Shown piece after piece: positions 51,884-59,820 of a stretch of 64,000 nucleotides of DNA. The stretch spans positions 714,093 through 778,092 of the forward strand of contig NZ_LT635492.1 of assembly GCF_900120405.1 (NCBI RefSeq), given 5' to 3'. Below the pieces are notes generated by a model. The model was given only the letters and a program-made list of their open reading frames with translations, was not told where the DNA came from and made no database searches. The translations under genes were made by a program, and so were the position numbers. Position 1 is the first letter of the stretch, and every line of letters starts with the position of its first letter. The DNA comes from Urinicoccus massiliensis (GTDB taxonomy: Bacteria; Bacillota; Clostridia; Tissierellales; Peptoniphilaceae).

Positions 51884-54364
51884 TTATTCTAAACTTCTTA
51901 TTCTATCTACAAGACTATTTTGGCTATGCTTTTCATAAAACCTACCTGTAAATATTATCCCAATGATTATATTTACAAAGTTGACAAGAATAAGTGGCAT
52001 GATTACAAATTTATAGGAAGTCCACTTAGTTTGTTCCATAAAACCTATCAAGATGTATTTATCTACAAGAAGCATAATGATGAAAGAAAATACTAAGCCA
52101 CATAAAGAATAGATCAAATTCTTTTTCACCAAATATTTTTTAATATTTTTCTTTGTCATTCCAATTGCTTCAAGAATTGATAAGTTAACCATATTTCTCA
52201 AAATTTCAGTAGCAATAACATTTATAAAATTCAGTACAGAAATTAAAAACAATACTATAGATAAACTATACCCCACAAATTCTATAAGATTTTTGAAATC
52301 TTTAAAAGACTTTATTTGAAGATCTCTTGAATCGTAGGAAAATCCTGGTTCATTTTCAAAAGATTTTAATAACTTATCAAAATTTTCCTTTTCGCTATCT
52401 TCTACATCAAATCCATAGGACATTATACTATTATCGCCTGTGAGTTCTTTGTACAAATTAGGATTTAAATAAAAATATTCTAAATCTAACTCAGGGCTAG
52501 ACTCATCAAATTGATTTTCCTGGATAATAGGATAATATCTCAATCCATCGGAAAAATTATAATTAATCTTTCCCATAATTTGGACTTCTTTGATACTATT
52601 ATTTACTTTGATCTTTATTTTATCTCCAGCTTTAAATGAAGATTTCTTATCACTATCTTCACCTACAATGGCATACGATCCGTTATTCCATTTATCTTTA
52701 TCAAACTCTCCATCTATAAATTTTTGTTTATTTATTAGAAACTCATCCATACCGAATAGAATTGGTGCGACTTTATGATCTTCTATTTTTATACTTGCAA
52801 AGGAGTACTCATAACCATAGGAATATAAAGCTCCTCCAGCTTTAAATCCCTTTTGATTTTCTATTTCATCAATGAAATTATCCTTGATACCGTCCTCACT
52901 TCCTGAGTACATATACCTAAAATATTTTGGGCTTGCTATATTATAATCCGTTGCAATTACATCAGAAATCCCCTTTTCTAGATCAATATTGCCTGTATAA
53001 GTTAAGACACTATTCAAAATAACTGCAGAAAGGCTAATAGATAGAACTATGGATATAAATCTAAATTTATTGGAAAATACTTGTCTTCTTGACAGCTTTT
53101 CTAGAGAAATATTCACGCTTTTATATTTCTTTTTTATCGTGGTTTCATTGTATCTGCTGGCATCTATTGGAGAAACTTTTGCTGCGAACCTAGCTGGTCT
53201 CATCACTGATAGAAATACTGTAAGCAAAGTGAAGGCTGTCGAAAATAAGATAATTAAGACCATTACCGTTAGTGATAATTTTACATCCGTTAACATCTCA
53301 TTACTTGCAAATATTTTGTTTAAAATGATTTTTCCGATAGAAATTCCAACTATATCTCCAATTATTATTGAAGGAAGTGCGACTGCTAAAGACTCAAGAT
53401 GAATAAGCCTTTTGATTTGTGGCTTTGTCATTCCAATTGTTTTTAAAAGTCCTAGAAGTTTAATATCTTCATTTACGGATATCTTAAAAATATTATTTAT
53501 TATTAAGTATCCCGCTACAATTACTAAAATCAAAAAAGCTAAGAAGGGTAGAAATGTTTTAAAATCAAAACTAGAATCACCAGATAAAAGATATGCAAAG
53601 TTAACACCAATTCTTATTTCTTTGTCGGATAGATTTCCAGGGTCATCTACCACTTTATAACCATTTCTCTCTGCAATTTTTAAAAGTTTATCCCTTATCA
53701 TAAAGGAATTCTTTAGCATTACTTCCAAATCTTTATTATTTTCTGGAAGGGATAATTTATCTACATAAGCTTTTGATAAATAAATTTGTCCTACACCAAC
53801 GTTGGAGTCAATAGGATTTTGAAAAGTCCCCGATATAATAAATTTCTCACTTCTTTTTTTGATAATTTCTCCTGTGTAAGGTTTTTCTATAGTGAAAGGA
53901 ATCTCTATCTCTTCTCCAATTTCTCCTTTATAACCTAACTTTTTTGCAGTTGCTAAATCTATAAATACGTCGTTTTCTTTTTCAGGAAATTTCCCTTTAA
54001 CTTTTTCTATTAGCGACCATTCAAATCCATTGTTATCCATATAGGATAGTTCTGCACTTATTTTTTCATCATCAAGAATACCAACTTTCTCTCTTATTGA
54101 AAATTCCTTTATGTCTTTATCCTTGGATAAAATACTTATGTCTTTGTCAGAAAGTTCTTTAAATGATCCGTGGCTGATCGACCCCACAGTTTTCATCGTT
54201 TGGGTTTCCATGCTCTTTCCTAAACCTAAGGCTACGGAAAATAGACTTGTAAATAGTATAGAAGTCAAAGCAATTGCTAATAAGAGAATGTTTCTCCTGC
54301 TTTTATTAGCATTTAAAATATTTTTTGCAAGCCTCCTTATATAAGCTTTATTTTTGACTTTCAT
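51884..54364 (-). CDS. large FtsX-type ABC permease, module 2 (BceB-like)
   Basis: 826-aa permease with the same plan as module 1: N-terminal helix (about 28-48), outer domain, FtsX block (about 275-390), central helix (about 435-455), outer domain, final FtsX block (about 700-815). Sequence identity to the module 1 permease looks low, so the modules are not a recent duplication. The ATG at 54364 has GGTGG 6 bases upstream; it overlaps the ATPase by 17 bases. Confidence 0.85.
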   Translation of the reverse strand: MKVKNKAYIRRLAKNILNANKSRRNILLLAIALTSILFTSLFSVALGLGKSMETQTMKTVGSISHGSFKELSDKDISILSKDKDIKEFSIREKVGILDDEKISAELSYMDNNGFEWSLIEKVKGKFPEKENDVFIDLATAKKLGYKGEIGEEIEIPFTIEKPYTGEIIKKRSEKFIISGTFQNPIDSNVGVGQIYLSKAYVDKLSLPENNKDLEVMLKNSFMIRDKLLKIAERNGYKVVDDPGNLSDKEIRIGVNFAYLLSGDSSFDFKTFLPFLAFLILVIVAGYLIINNIFKISVNEDIKLLGLLKTIGMTKPQIKRLIHLESLAVALPSIIIGDIVGISIGKIILNKIFASNEMLTDVKLSLTVMVLIILFSTAFTLLTVFLSVMRPARFAAKVSPIDASRYNETTIKKKYKSVNISLEKLSRRQVFSNKFRFISIVLSISLSAVILNSVLTYTGNIDLEKGISDVIATDYNIASPKYFRYMYSGSEDGIKDNFIDEIENQKGFKAGGALYSYGYEYSFASIKIEDHKVAPILFGMDEFLINKQKFIDGEFDKDKWNNGSYAIVGEDSDKKSSFKAGDKIKIKVNNSIKEVQIMGKINYNFSDGLRYYPIIQENQFDESSPELDLEYFYLNPNLYKELTGDNSIMSYGFDVEDSEKENFDKLLKSFENEPGFSYDSRDLQIKSFKDFKNLIEFVGYSLSIVLFLISVLNFINVIATEILRNMVNLSILEAIGMTKKNIKKYLVKKNLIYSLCGLVFSFIIMLLVDKYILIGFMEQTKWTSYKFVIMPLILVNFVNIIIGIIFTGRFYEKHSQNSLVDRIRSLE

Positions 54365-55025
54365 TATTTCCCACCAGCTTTCCATCTTCTATCCTTAGAG
54401 TTTTTTCTGCAGCTTGAGCTACAGCATCATCGTGAGTAATCATAAGAATAGTGTTTCCAAGCTCTTTATTAATTTTTTTTAATAAGTAAACAACCTGGGA
54501 AGATGATTTTGAATCTAAATTTCCTGTAGGTTCGTCAGCTAGAATTAAAGATGGTTTGGTAACCAAGGCTCTTGCTATGGCAACTCTTTGTTGCTGTCCA
54601 CCTGATAATTCATTAGGCATTTTATATTTTTGATCACTTATTTCTAGAATGTCTATTACGGAATCAACATATTTCTTATCTACTTTGTCCCCATCAAGAC
54701 CAAAGGGAATAATTATATTCTCATATACATTTAGCATGGGCAAAAGATTATATGCTTGAAAGACAAAACCGATATTTCTTCTCCTAAAAATGGTTCTCTC
54801 ATCATCTTTCAATGCATAAATGTCGGTATCATCAATTAAAACTTTTCCGCTTGTAGGATAATCAAGTCCTCCTAGTAAATGTAAAAGAGTTGATTTACCA
54901 GATCCGCTTGCTCCAATTATAGAAATAAATTCTCCTTTTTCCACATCGAAAGATACTCCGTCAAGAGCTCTTACTTCCACGTCATTTGTTTTATAATATC
55001 TTTTTAAATTTTCTACTTTTAACAT
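54348..55025 (-). CDS. ABC transporter ATPase, module 2 (BceA/MacB-like)
   Basis: 225 aa. Walker [10 protein letters not shown], signature LSGGQQQR, Walker [14 protein letters not shown]-loop ITHDD. The ATG at 55025 has GAGGTG 6 bases upstream. A direct-repeat operator lies at 55063-55080. Confidence 0.93.
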   Translation of the reverse strand: MLKVENLKRYYKTNDVEVRALDGVSFDVEKGEFISIIGASGSGKSTLLHLLGGLDYPTSGKVLIDDTDIYALKDDERTIFRRRNIGFVFQAYNLLPMLNVYENIIIPFGLDGDKVDKKYVDSVIDILEISDQKYKMPNELSGGQQQRVAIARALVTKPSLILADEPTGNLDSKSSSQVVYLLKKINKELGNTILMITHDDAVAQAAEKTLRIEDGKLVGNNESQK

Positions 55026-55062
55026 ATCTATCACCTCTTTACATTTAATATAACATTCATAT

Positions 55063-55080
55063 CTTACAAAGTACTTACAA
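55063..55080 (-). promoter_or_regulatory. putative response-regulator operator of module 2
   Basis: TTGTAAG twice on the minus strand (55074-55080 and 55063-55069), starts 11 bp apart, followed by a TATATT -10-like box. Same architecture as the module 1 site, different sequence. Confidence 0.6.
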
Positions 55081-55106
55081 GACTTTTTACAGTTTTGTAA
55101 GAAAAA

Positions 55107-55129
55107 AGACTTCTCACAAGGGGAAGTCT
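55107..55129 (-). terminator. terminator of the module 2 two-component operon
   Basis: AGACTTC/GAAGTCT around the kinase stop codon, then TTTTTTC on the minus strand. Confidence 0.7.
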
Positions 55130-55986
55130 ACTGAAAATTTTATTCTATTTTCATCCAAAGATGCTCTTATATTTCCGCCATGTTTTTCTATAATTTCTCT
55201 GGCTATAAAAAGACCTAAACCCAAACCGTCCTTTGAAACTGAATTTTTTCCTCTATAAAATCTTTCAAATATTTTTGGCAAAGTTTCTTCTGATAAGTCT
55301 TTGCACTCATTTTCTATGTCTAGATTATAGTTTAGGTAAGATTTATAAACTGAAATATTAATAGCAGAACCCTTTTGCGAGTATTTTATAGCATTATCTA
55401 CTAGATTGTGGATGGCTTCTTTAAGCCATCTTTCGTCCAAAGCGAAAAATAAGTCTTCATCTTTTAAATTTATGCTTATTTCTTTTTCATCTAATGTAAC
55501 TTTAAATTCTTTCAAAACATCTTCTACTATGTCTTTTAAATTTGCTTGATGTTTTTGTAAGGAAATAATATCGGATTCTAGCCTAGAAGATTTTACTAGG
55601 TTTTGTATTAAAAATTCTAGCTTATTAAGTTCATACTTTATAATTTCAAGATACTCATCTTTCGGATCATCTTCTAATAGACTGATGTATAAAGAAAGGT
55701 TGGTAATGGGTGTCTTGGTTTGATGGGATATATCTGCTATTAAATCTTTTGTTTTACTTTCTTCTGTATTTATTTTCGCTTCTTTTACTTGGCTGGCATA
55801 CAAAAACTTAATAAGCTTTGATTTTATTTTAGATAATTCCTTTTCATCAAATTCTGTAATTTCTAAATTTCCATCCAAAGCCTTATCAATATAGTCTGAG
55901 AGTTCACGCATTTCACTTCTCAAGACAACATATTTATATAAAATAATTCCAATTATAAGAACAAGAATAACTATTAAAAATTCCAT
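55114..55986 (-). CDS. histidine kinase with a single membrane helix, module 2
   Basis: 290 aa. One clear N-terminal helix (3-22) and no sensor domain, so signal input probably comes from the partner transporter. Phospho-acceptor H88 (ADISHQTKTP), N box EAIHNLVDNAIKYS, G boxes DGLGLGLFIAREI. It overlaps the regulator by 13 bases. Confidence 0.9.
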   Translation of the reverse strand: MEFLIVILVLIIGIILYKYVVLRSEMRELSDYIDKALDGNLEITEFDEKELSKIKSKLIKFLYASQVKEAKINTEESKTKDLIADISHQTKTPITNLSLYISLLEDDPKDEYLEIIKYELNKLEFLIQNLVKSSRLESDIISLQKHQANLKDIVEDVLKEFKVTLDEKEISINLKDEDLFFALDERWLKEAIHNLVDNAIKYSQKGSAINISVYKSYLNYNLDIENECKDLSEETLPKIFERFYRGKNSVSKDGLGLGLFIAREIIEKHGGNIRASLDENRIKFSVDFPL

Positions 55987-56627
55987 TTATATCCAACTCC
56001 AAAGACTGTTTCTATTGGGTCATAGGGTTTTAATTTATTTCTTATCCTAGAAATGTTGACGCTCAGTGTATTTTGATCAATAAATTCATCATCTATTCCC
56101 CAAACAAACTCAAAAAGTAATTCCTTAGTAATGACTTGAGACTTGTTTTTTATCAGGTAGTATAAAATTTTTGTCTCTGTCCTTGTGAGATCTATGTTTT
56201 TATTGTCTACATAGAAAGTATTTTCATTGAAATTAAAGTCTAGACCATCTTTCTTGTAAATATTTAAATCACTAGACACTATTTTTTCAAAAGCTCTTTT
56301 TATCTTTGCTTCTAATATTCCCAAAGAAAAAGGTTTTGTTAGATAGTCGTCTGCCCCTAAATTTATGGCTGAAATGATATATGCTTCAAGATCTATGGCT
56401 GATAGAACTATAATAGGAATTGATGAACTTTCTCTGGTATACTTTATTATTTCAAGCCCATCTCCATCTGGTAAATTCATATCAAGGAGAATTAAATCAA
56501 CACTAAAAATAAAATTTTTGGCTTTGCTAACAGTGCTTACAGAGAAAACCTCAAAATCTTTATTTAAGGCTATGGAAAGTCCTTTATTTAAATTTTTATC
56601 ATCTTCAATTATTAATATCTTTTTCAT
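55974..56627 (-). CDS. OmpR-family response regulator, module 2
   Basis: 217 aa. Acidic pocket EDD (8-10), phospho-acceptor D49 (LLDMNLPDG), C-terminal winged helix ending GVGYKWNF. The ATG at 56627 begins the usual MKKILIIEDD; a TTG 18 bases upstream is less likely. A possible promoter GTGACA, 18-bp spacer, TATTAT lies about 35-65 bases upstream. Confidence 0.92.
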   Translation of the reverse strand: MKKILIIEDDKNLNKGLSIALNKDFEVFSVSTVSKAKNFIFSVDLILLDMNLPDGDGLEIIKYTRESSSIPIIVLSAIDLEAYIISAINLGADDYLTKPFSLGILEAKIKRAFEKIVSSDLNIYKKDGLDFNFNENTFYVDNKNIDLTRTETKILYYLIKNKSQVITKELLFEFVWGIDDEFIDQNTLSVNISRIRNKLKPYDPIETVFGVGYKWNF

Positions 56628-56692
56628 AGTTTCTGACACCATCAATTAAAGTCCGTAATTACAAATATAATACAGAATTCTTATATAAACTG

Positions 56693-56896
56693 TCACTTAT
56701 TTCTATACTCCAATATTTCTGATATATCACACTTAAAATATTTACAAATTCTACCAAGTATCTCCATACTCACATTCTCATCTCGCCCCATTTTAGCTAT
56801 GGTTCGTGGACTTGTATTTATGGTTTTTTGTAGGTCTAGTTTATTCATCTTTTCATCGATTAATTTTTTCCATAACCTATCATAGGAAAATCCCAT
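56693..56896 (-). CDS. small XRE-family HTH regulator
   Basis: 67 aa, a single Cro/C1-type HTH (KLDLQKTINTSPRTIAKMGRDENVSMEILGRICKYFKCDISEIL) of the kind found on plasmids and integrative elements. It is upstream of module 2 and within the AT-rich DNA. It may be the last trace of an element's regulatory region. Confidence 0.85.
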   Translation of the reverse strand: MGFSYDRLWKKLIDEKMNKLDLQKTINTSPRTIAKMGRDENVSMEILGRICKYFKCDISEILEYRNK

Positions 56897-57080
56897 AACC
56901 CACCTCTTGAGTTTATTCCACTTTGTATAGTTTTTCTATAATAGTATATCATATCCTATAGCCTAATCTTTATCTATTTCTTAAGACAGTCTTATTTCTG
57001 TCTTTTTTAAGCAAAAAATTGACATTAAAAAATCGGCACAAGGGTTAATAGCTCCATGCCGATCAAATTTTAAGAAAAAT

Positions 57081-57095
57081 TGCCCATTAAAAAGG
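57081..57095. repeat. island-flanking direct repeat, right copy
   Basis: TGCCCATTAAAAAGG, exact match to 45024-45038. Its end overlaps the left arm of the rpmA terminator. Confidence 0.6.
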
Positions 57096-57118
57096 GACCC
57101 TTTAAAGGGTCCCTTTTT
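57089..57118 (-). terminator. terminator of rplU-prp-rpmA
   Basis: AAAAAGGGACCC/GGGTCCCTTTTT, perfect 12-bp stem, 6-base loop, symmetric. Confidence 0.9.
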
Positions 57119-57120
57119 CT

Positions 57121-57411
57121 TTATGCTAATTCTTCCGCTTCTACACTGACAACTTTTTTCATGCCACGGCCTTTTCTTTCGAATTTAACAATGCCGTTTG
57201 CTGTTGCAAAAAGTGTATCGTCGGAACCACGGCCTACATTTTCGCCGGGATGAATTTTTGTTCCTCTTTGACGTACTAGAATATTTCCAGCGAGAACATA
57301 TTGTCCGTCACCTTTTTTAAGTCCTAGACGTTTTGATTCAGAATCACGACCGTTCTTTGACGATCCCATTCCTTTTTTAGAGGAGAACAATTGTAGATTT
57401 AATCTTAACAT
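57121..57411 (-). CDS. rpmA: 50S ribosomal protein L27, pro-form
   Basis: 96 aa. L27 core [20 protein letters not shown] and [23 protein letters not shown]. The first nine residues (MLRLNLQLF) are the Firmicute-type pro-peptide that Prp must remove so that the N-terminus can reach the peptidyl-transferase centre. It overlaps prp by 7 bases. Confidence 0.97.
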   Translation of the reverse strand: MLRLNLQLFSSKKGMGSSKNGRDSESKRLGLKKGDGQYVLAGNILVRQRGTKIHPGENVGRGSDDTLFATANGIVKFERKGRGMKKVVSVEAEELA

Positions 57412-57740
57412 TTTTTACCTCCTGTAATTTTCAAATAGGGCTGGGCTGTTTTTTCAATCATTTCTAAGCCACAGACCATTGTTTGAAAAATGATTTGAAT
57501 GGTTTTATCCTCTGCAGTAGCTGGGTCTATCTCAACGCTTAAAAAGCCATCTTCCATCTGGTAGGGGATGTCTTTTTCTGCTAGGCCCGCCACTTGATGT
57601 AAACTTTCCACACAGGTTTGGGTCAAGATGCTGACTGCGGCGCAAACCAGGTCGTATTCGCCTTGGTTGTTGCCGGCATGGCCCTTGGCCTTAAAGCCTG
57701 TCAGGATACCCTCTACATCATAAACATCAATTTGGATCAT
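57405..57740 (-). CDS. prp: ribosomal-processing cysteine protease Prp
   Basis: 111 aa. Catalytic His in [11 protein letters not shown] and Cys in [11 protein letters not shown]. It cleaves the L27 pro-peptide. Its place between rplU and rpmA is the conserved Firmicute order. Confidence 0.95.
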   Translation of the reverse strand: MIQIDVYDVEGILTGFKAKGHAGNNQGEYDLVCAAVSILTQTCVESLHQVAGLAEKDIPYQMEDGFLSVEIDPATAEDKTIQIIFQTMVCGLEMIEKTAQPYLKITGGKKC

Positions 57741-58045
57741 TACGCAATGGTTCCAATTTCAATAAATGTATATGGTTGACGATGTCCTCTTTTATTCCGG
57801 TAGTTTTTCTTTGCCTTGAACTTGTAGACAATGACTTTTTTTGCCTTGTTTTGTTCAAGAACCTTGGCTTCAACTTTTGCTCCTTCCACGTATGGACGAC
57901 CAACTTTTACTTCGTCGCCACCTAGGAAAAGAACCTTGTCAAAAGTTACGGTATCGCCTACTTGGGCATCAAGTTTTTCGACACGAAGTTTGTCTCCTTC
58001 TTGCACCTTGTATTGCTTACCGCCGGTTTCAATTACTGCGTACAT
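57740..58045 (-). CDS. rplU: 50S ribosomal protein L21
   Basis: 101 aa. [17 protein letters not shown] at the start and [20 protein letters not shown] near the end are diagnostic. First gene of rplU-prp-rpmA. Confidence 0.97.
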   Translation of the reverse strand: MYAVIETGGKQYKVQEGDKLRVEKLDAQVGDTVTFDKVLFLGGDEVKVGRPYVEGAKVEAKVLEQNKAKKVIVYKFKAKKNYRNKRGHRQPYTFIEIGTIA

Positions 58046-58120
58046 TGTAGCACCCCCTTATTTTCTAAGACTCGCCTAGCCAGGTAATAAATTTTAAAGA
58101 CCTGTTTCGTGCGGTTACAT
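58046..58120 (-). promoter_or_regulatory. probable L21 leader
   Basis: Leader of about 75 nt between promoter and rplU, with ACCGCACGAAACAGGTC and a TACCTGGCTAGGCG segment (CAGGT can pair with ACCTG). Position and motifs suggest the L21 autoregulatory leader of Firmicutes. Confidence 0.5.
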
Positions 58121-58126
58121 CTAAGT

Positions 58127-58155
58127 ATTTTAGCATGAACTTTGCTAAATTGCAA
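58127..58155 (-). promoter_or_regulatory. rplU promoter
   Basis: -35 TTGCAA (58150-58155), 17-bp spacer, -10 TAAAAT (58127-58132). Confidence 0.75.
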
Positions 58156-58163
58156 TATCTTTC

Positions 58164-59195
58164 TCACTTTTCTTTTCTCTTGCGAACCAATTCATAGAGG
58201 CCCATGGGGGAAAAACCGTAGAGGATTGCCTGGGGGTCTTCTTGAAAGGCCTCTTCCAGGATTTTTTCCAGGTCTTTTTTCTTGTCCTGGTCACAGGTAA
58301 TGAAGTCAATGACTAGCATCCCTCTAAGGTCCCGTCTAAGAATTTGCTGGCTGGCTTTTTTGGCTGCCAGGATGTTGATTTCTTCCGGGGTCAGACCCTG
58401 GTCTGGACCCTGGGAGCTATCTACATCGATGCTGGTTAGGGCTGCGGTTTTTTCAATCCGGATGAGGCTCCCTCCCTCCAAGGGGACTTGGACCTTGTTG
58501 AGTTCTTCTAGGTCTTTTCGGTAGTCTTCCATGTGGTAGAGGGAGTCTTCCACATGGGTCCAGCCCCTTTCCCGGGCCAGGTCGGGGTCGTTGGTATAGA
58601 CCCTTTGTCCTTTCGGGACCTGGTTTTTGTGGTAGAGGCACTTGGCCTTGGGGGAAAGTTTTTCTTCCTGGAGAAATTTTTGCCAGACCTGGTAGAGGTC
58701 CTTGGCTTCTTCCAGGTCTCTTTTTGGGTCCTGGGCCCCGGTTCGGATGAGCCAGCCTCCCGGAGGCAGGTCATTTTTTGCCTTTTGCCAAATTTTTTTC
58801 AGGGTCTTTTTATTTTTTAGGGAATAGTAGAGTTTCTTGCCCTGGGGAAAGTAGACCAACCGGTCTCCTGGAATGGAGAGGTCGGTTTTCAGGCCGGGAT
58901 ATTTTTTACTATAGGCATCCTTGGCCACTTGAACCAGGACCAGGTCCCCCTTGGCCAGGTCCAGGTCTTCTTGTAAAAAACCCCTTTGCCCCTGGCCCAG
59001 GTCCAAAAAATAGGCCTTAAGTTGGGGAACCCGGTGGTCCACCCGGCCCAGGTAGATGTTCCCCACTAGGGATTCTTTATAGGGTCGGACCCGGTGGATT
59101 TGTCCTTCCTTAAATTCCACCAAGACCGGGTCTTTGAACTTGTCAATAAAGATAAAGTCCTTATCTTCCGTGAAAGACTTGTCCGTTTTCATCAT
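58164..59195 (-). CDS. rng: short RNase E/G family ribonuclease lacking the zinc link
   Basis: 343 aa, against about 490 for RNase G. The S1 part is present (VGNIYLGRVDHRVPQLKAYFLDLG) and the DNase I-like catalytic part keeps both metal Asp (LTSIDVDSS and VIDFITCD). The chain stops right after SPMGLYELVRKR, exactly where the zinc-link CPxC and the dimer domain normally begin. The endonuclease may work as a monomer or have lost tetramer control. It overlaps the upstream TIGR03936 gene by 35 bases. Confidence 0.88.
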   Translation of the reverse strand: MMKTDKSFTEDKDFIFIDKFKDPVLVEFKEGQIHRVRPYKESLVGNIYLGRVDHRVPQLKAYFLDLGQGQRGFLQEDLDLAKGDLVLVQVAKDAYSKKYPGLKTDLSIPGDRLVYFPQGKKLYYSLKNKKTLKKIWQKAKNDLPPGGWLIRTGAQDPKRDLEEAKDLYQVWQKFLQEEKLSPKAKCLYHKNQVPKGQRVYTNDPDLARERGWTHVEDSLYHMEDYRKDLEELNKVQVPLEGGSLIRIEKTAALTSIDVDSSQGPDQGLTPEEINILAAKKASQQILRRDLRGMLVIDFITCDQDKKKDLEKILEEAFQEDPQAILYGFSPMGLYELVRKRKEK

Positions 59196-59820
59196 AATTG
59201 GTCACCCTTTTTACGCCAATTTCATCCATGTCCCAGGGAAGGTCCAAGGCTTCTTTCATGGCCTTTAGAAAAAGGTCAGGTCTTAGGGTTGCCCCCTCCT
59301 TGCTGGAAAATCTTCCATAGAGGATGGGACCCTCCTGCCAAATTTCTTCCACCAGGTCATAGGCATCTTCTTCCACCAAAATTTTCTTCCGGCCCTTCTT
59401 CCGCCGTCTTTGGATCATGAGCTTGTCCAGGTCCTTAAAGGCCTGGGCCAGGTCCAGCTTGTCATCTCCTAAGTCAAAGGCATAGAGACAGGCCTGGATC
59501 CTCTGTTGGATGGCTGTCTTATCAAAGTCGGCAAAGACTTCTTTAATAGCCACCCCCTGAGGCAATTCTCGGTTGAGCCGGTTTTTCATTTCCTCCAAGG
59601 GATAGCCGTCTTCAACCTGGATATCCATAAATTCACTTTGACTTTCCACCCCCAGGGACAGGGGGTTGCCCAGGGTGAACTTGGGATGGGGGTTGAAGCC
59701 CTCGGAATAGATTACGGGAATCTTGGCCCGTTCAATGGCCCGTTCAAAAAGCCGGACCAGGTCCAGGTGGCTAATGTAACGAATCATTCCCAGTTTTGTA
59801 TATTCAGCGCGTACCTGCAT
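59161..59820 (-). CDS. radical SAM-linked protein (TIGR03936/DUF2344)
   Basis: 219 aa. Start MQVRAEYTKLGMIRYISHLDLVRLFERAI, then YSEGFNPHPKFTLGNPLSLGVES, the family hallmark. It partners the radical SAM protein upstream, with which it overlaps by 17 bases; in other genomes the two may be fused. Function unknown. The ATG at 59820 has GGGAGG 6 bases upstream. Confidence 0.9.
   Translation of the reverse strand: MQVRAEYTKLGMIRYISHLDLVRLFERAIERAKIPVIYSEGFNPHPKFTLGNPLSLGVESQSEFMDIQVEDGYPLEEMKNRLNRELPQGVAIKEVFADFDKTAIQQRIQACLYAFDLGDDKLDLAQAFKDLDKLMIQRRRKKGRKKILVEEDAYDLVEEIWQEGPILYGRFSSKEGATLRPDLFLKAMKEALDLPWDMDEIGVKRVTNYDENGQVFHGR

Noticed and set aside
45085-54364. Calling the two FtsX permeases a recent tandem duplication
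   Set aside because: Same architecture, but residue-level similarity by eye is low and their operators differ; independent acquisition or old divergence fits better.
56693-56896. Toxin-antitoxin system around the XRE regulator
   Set aside because: No adjacent small toxin-like gene is present on either strand.
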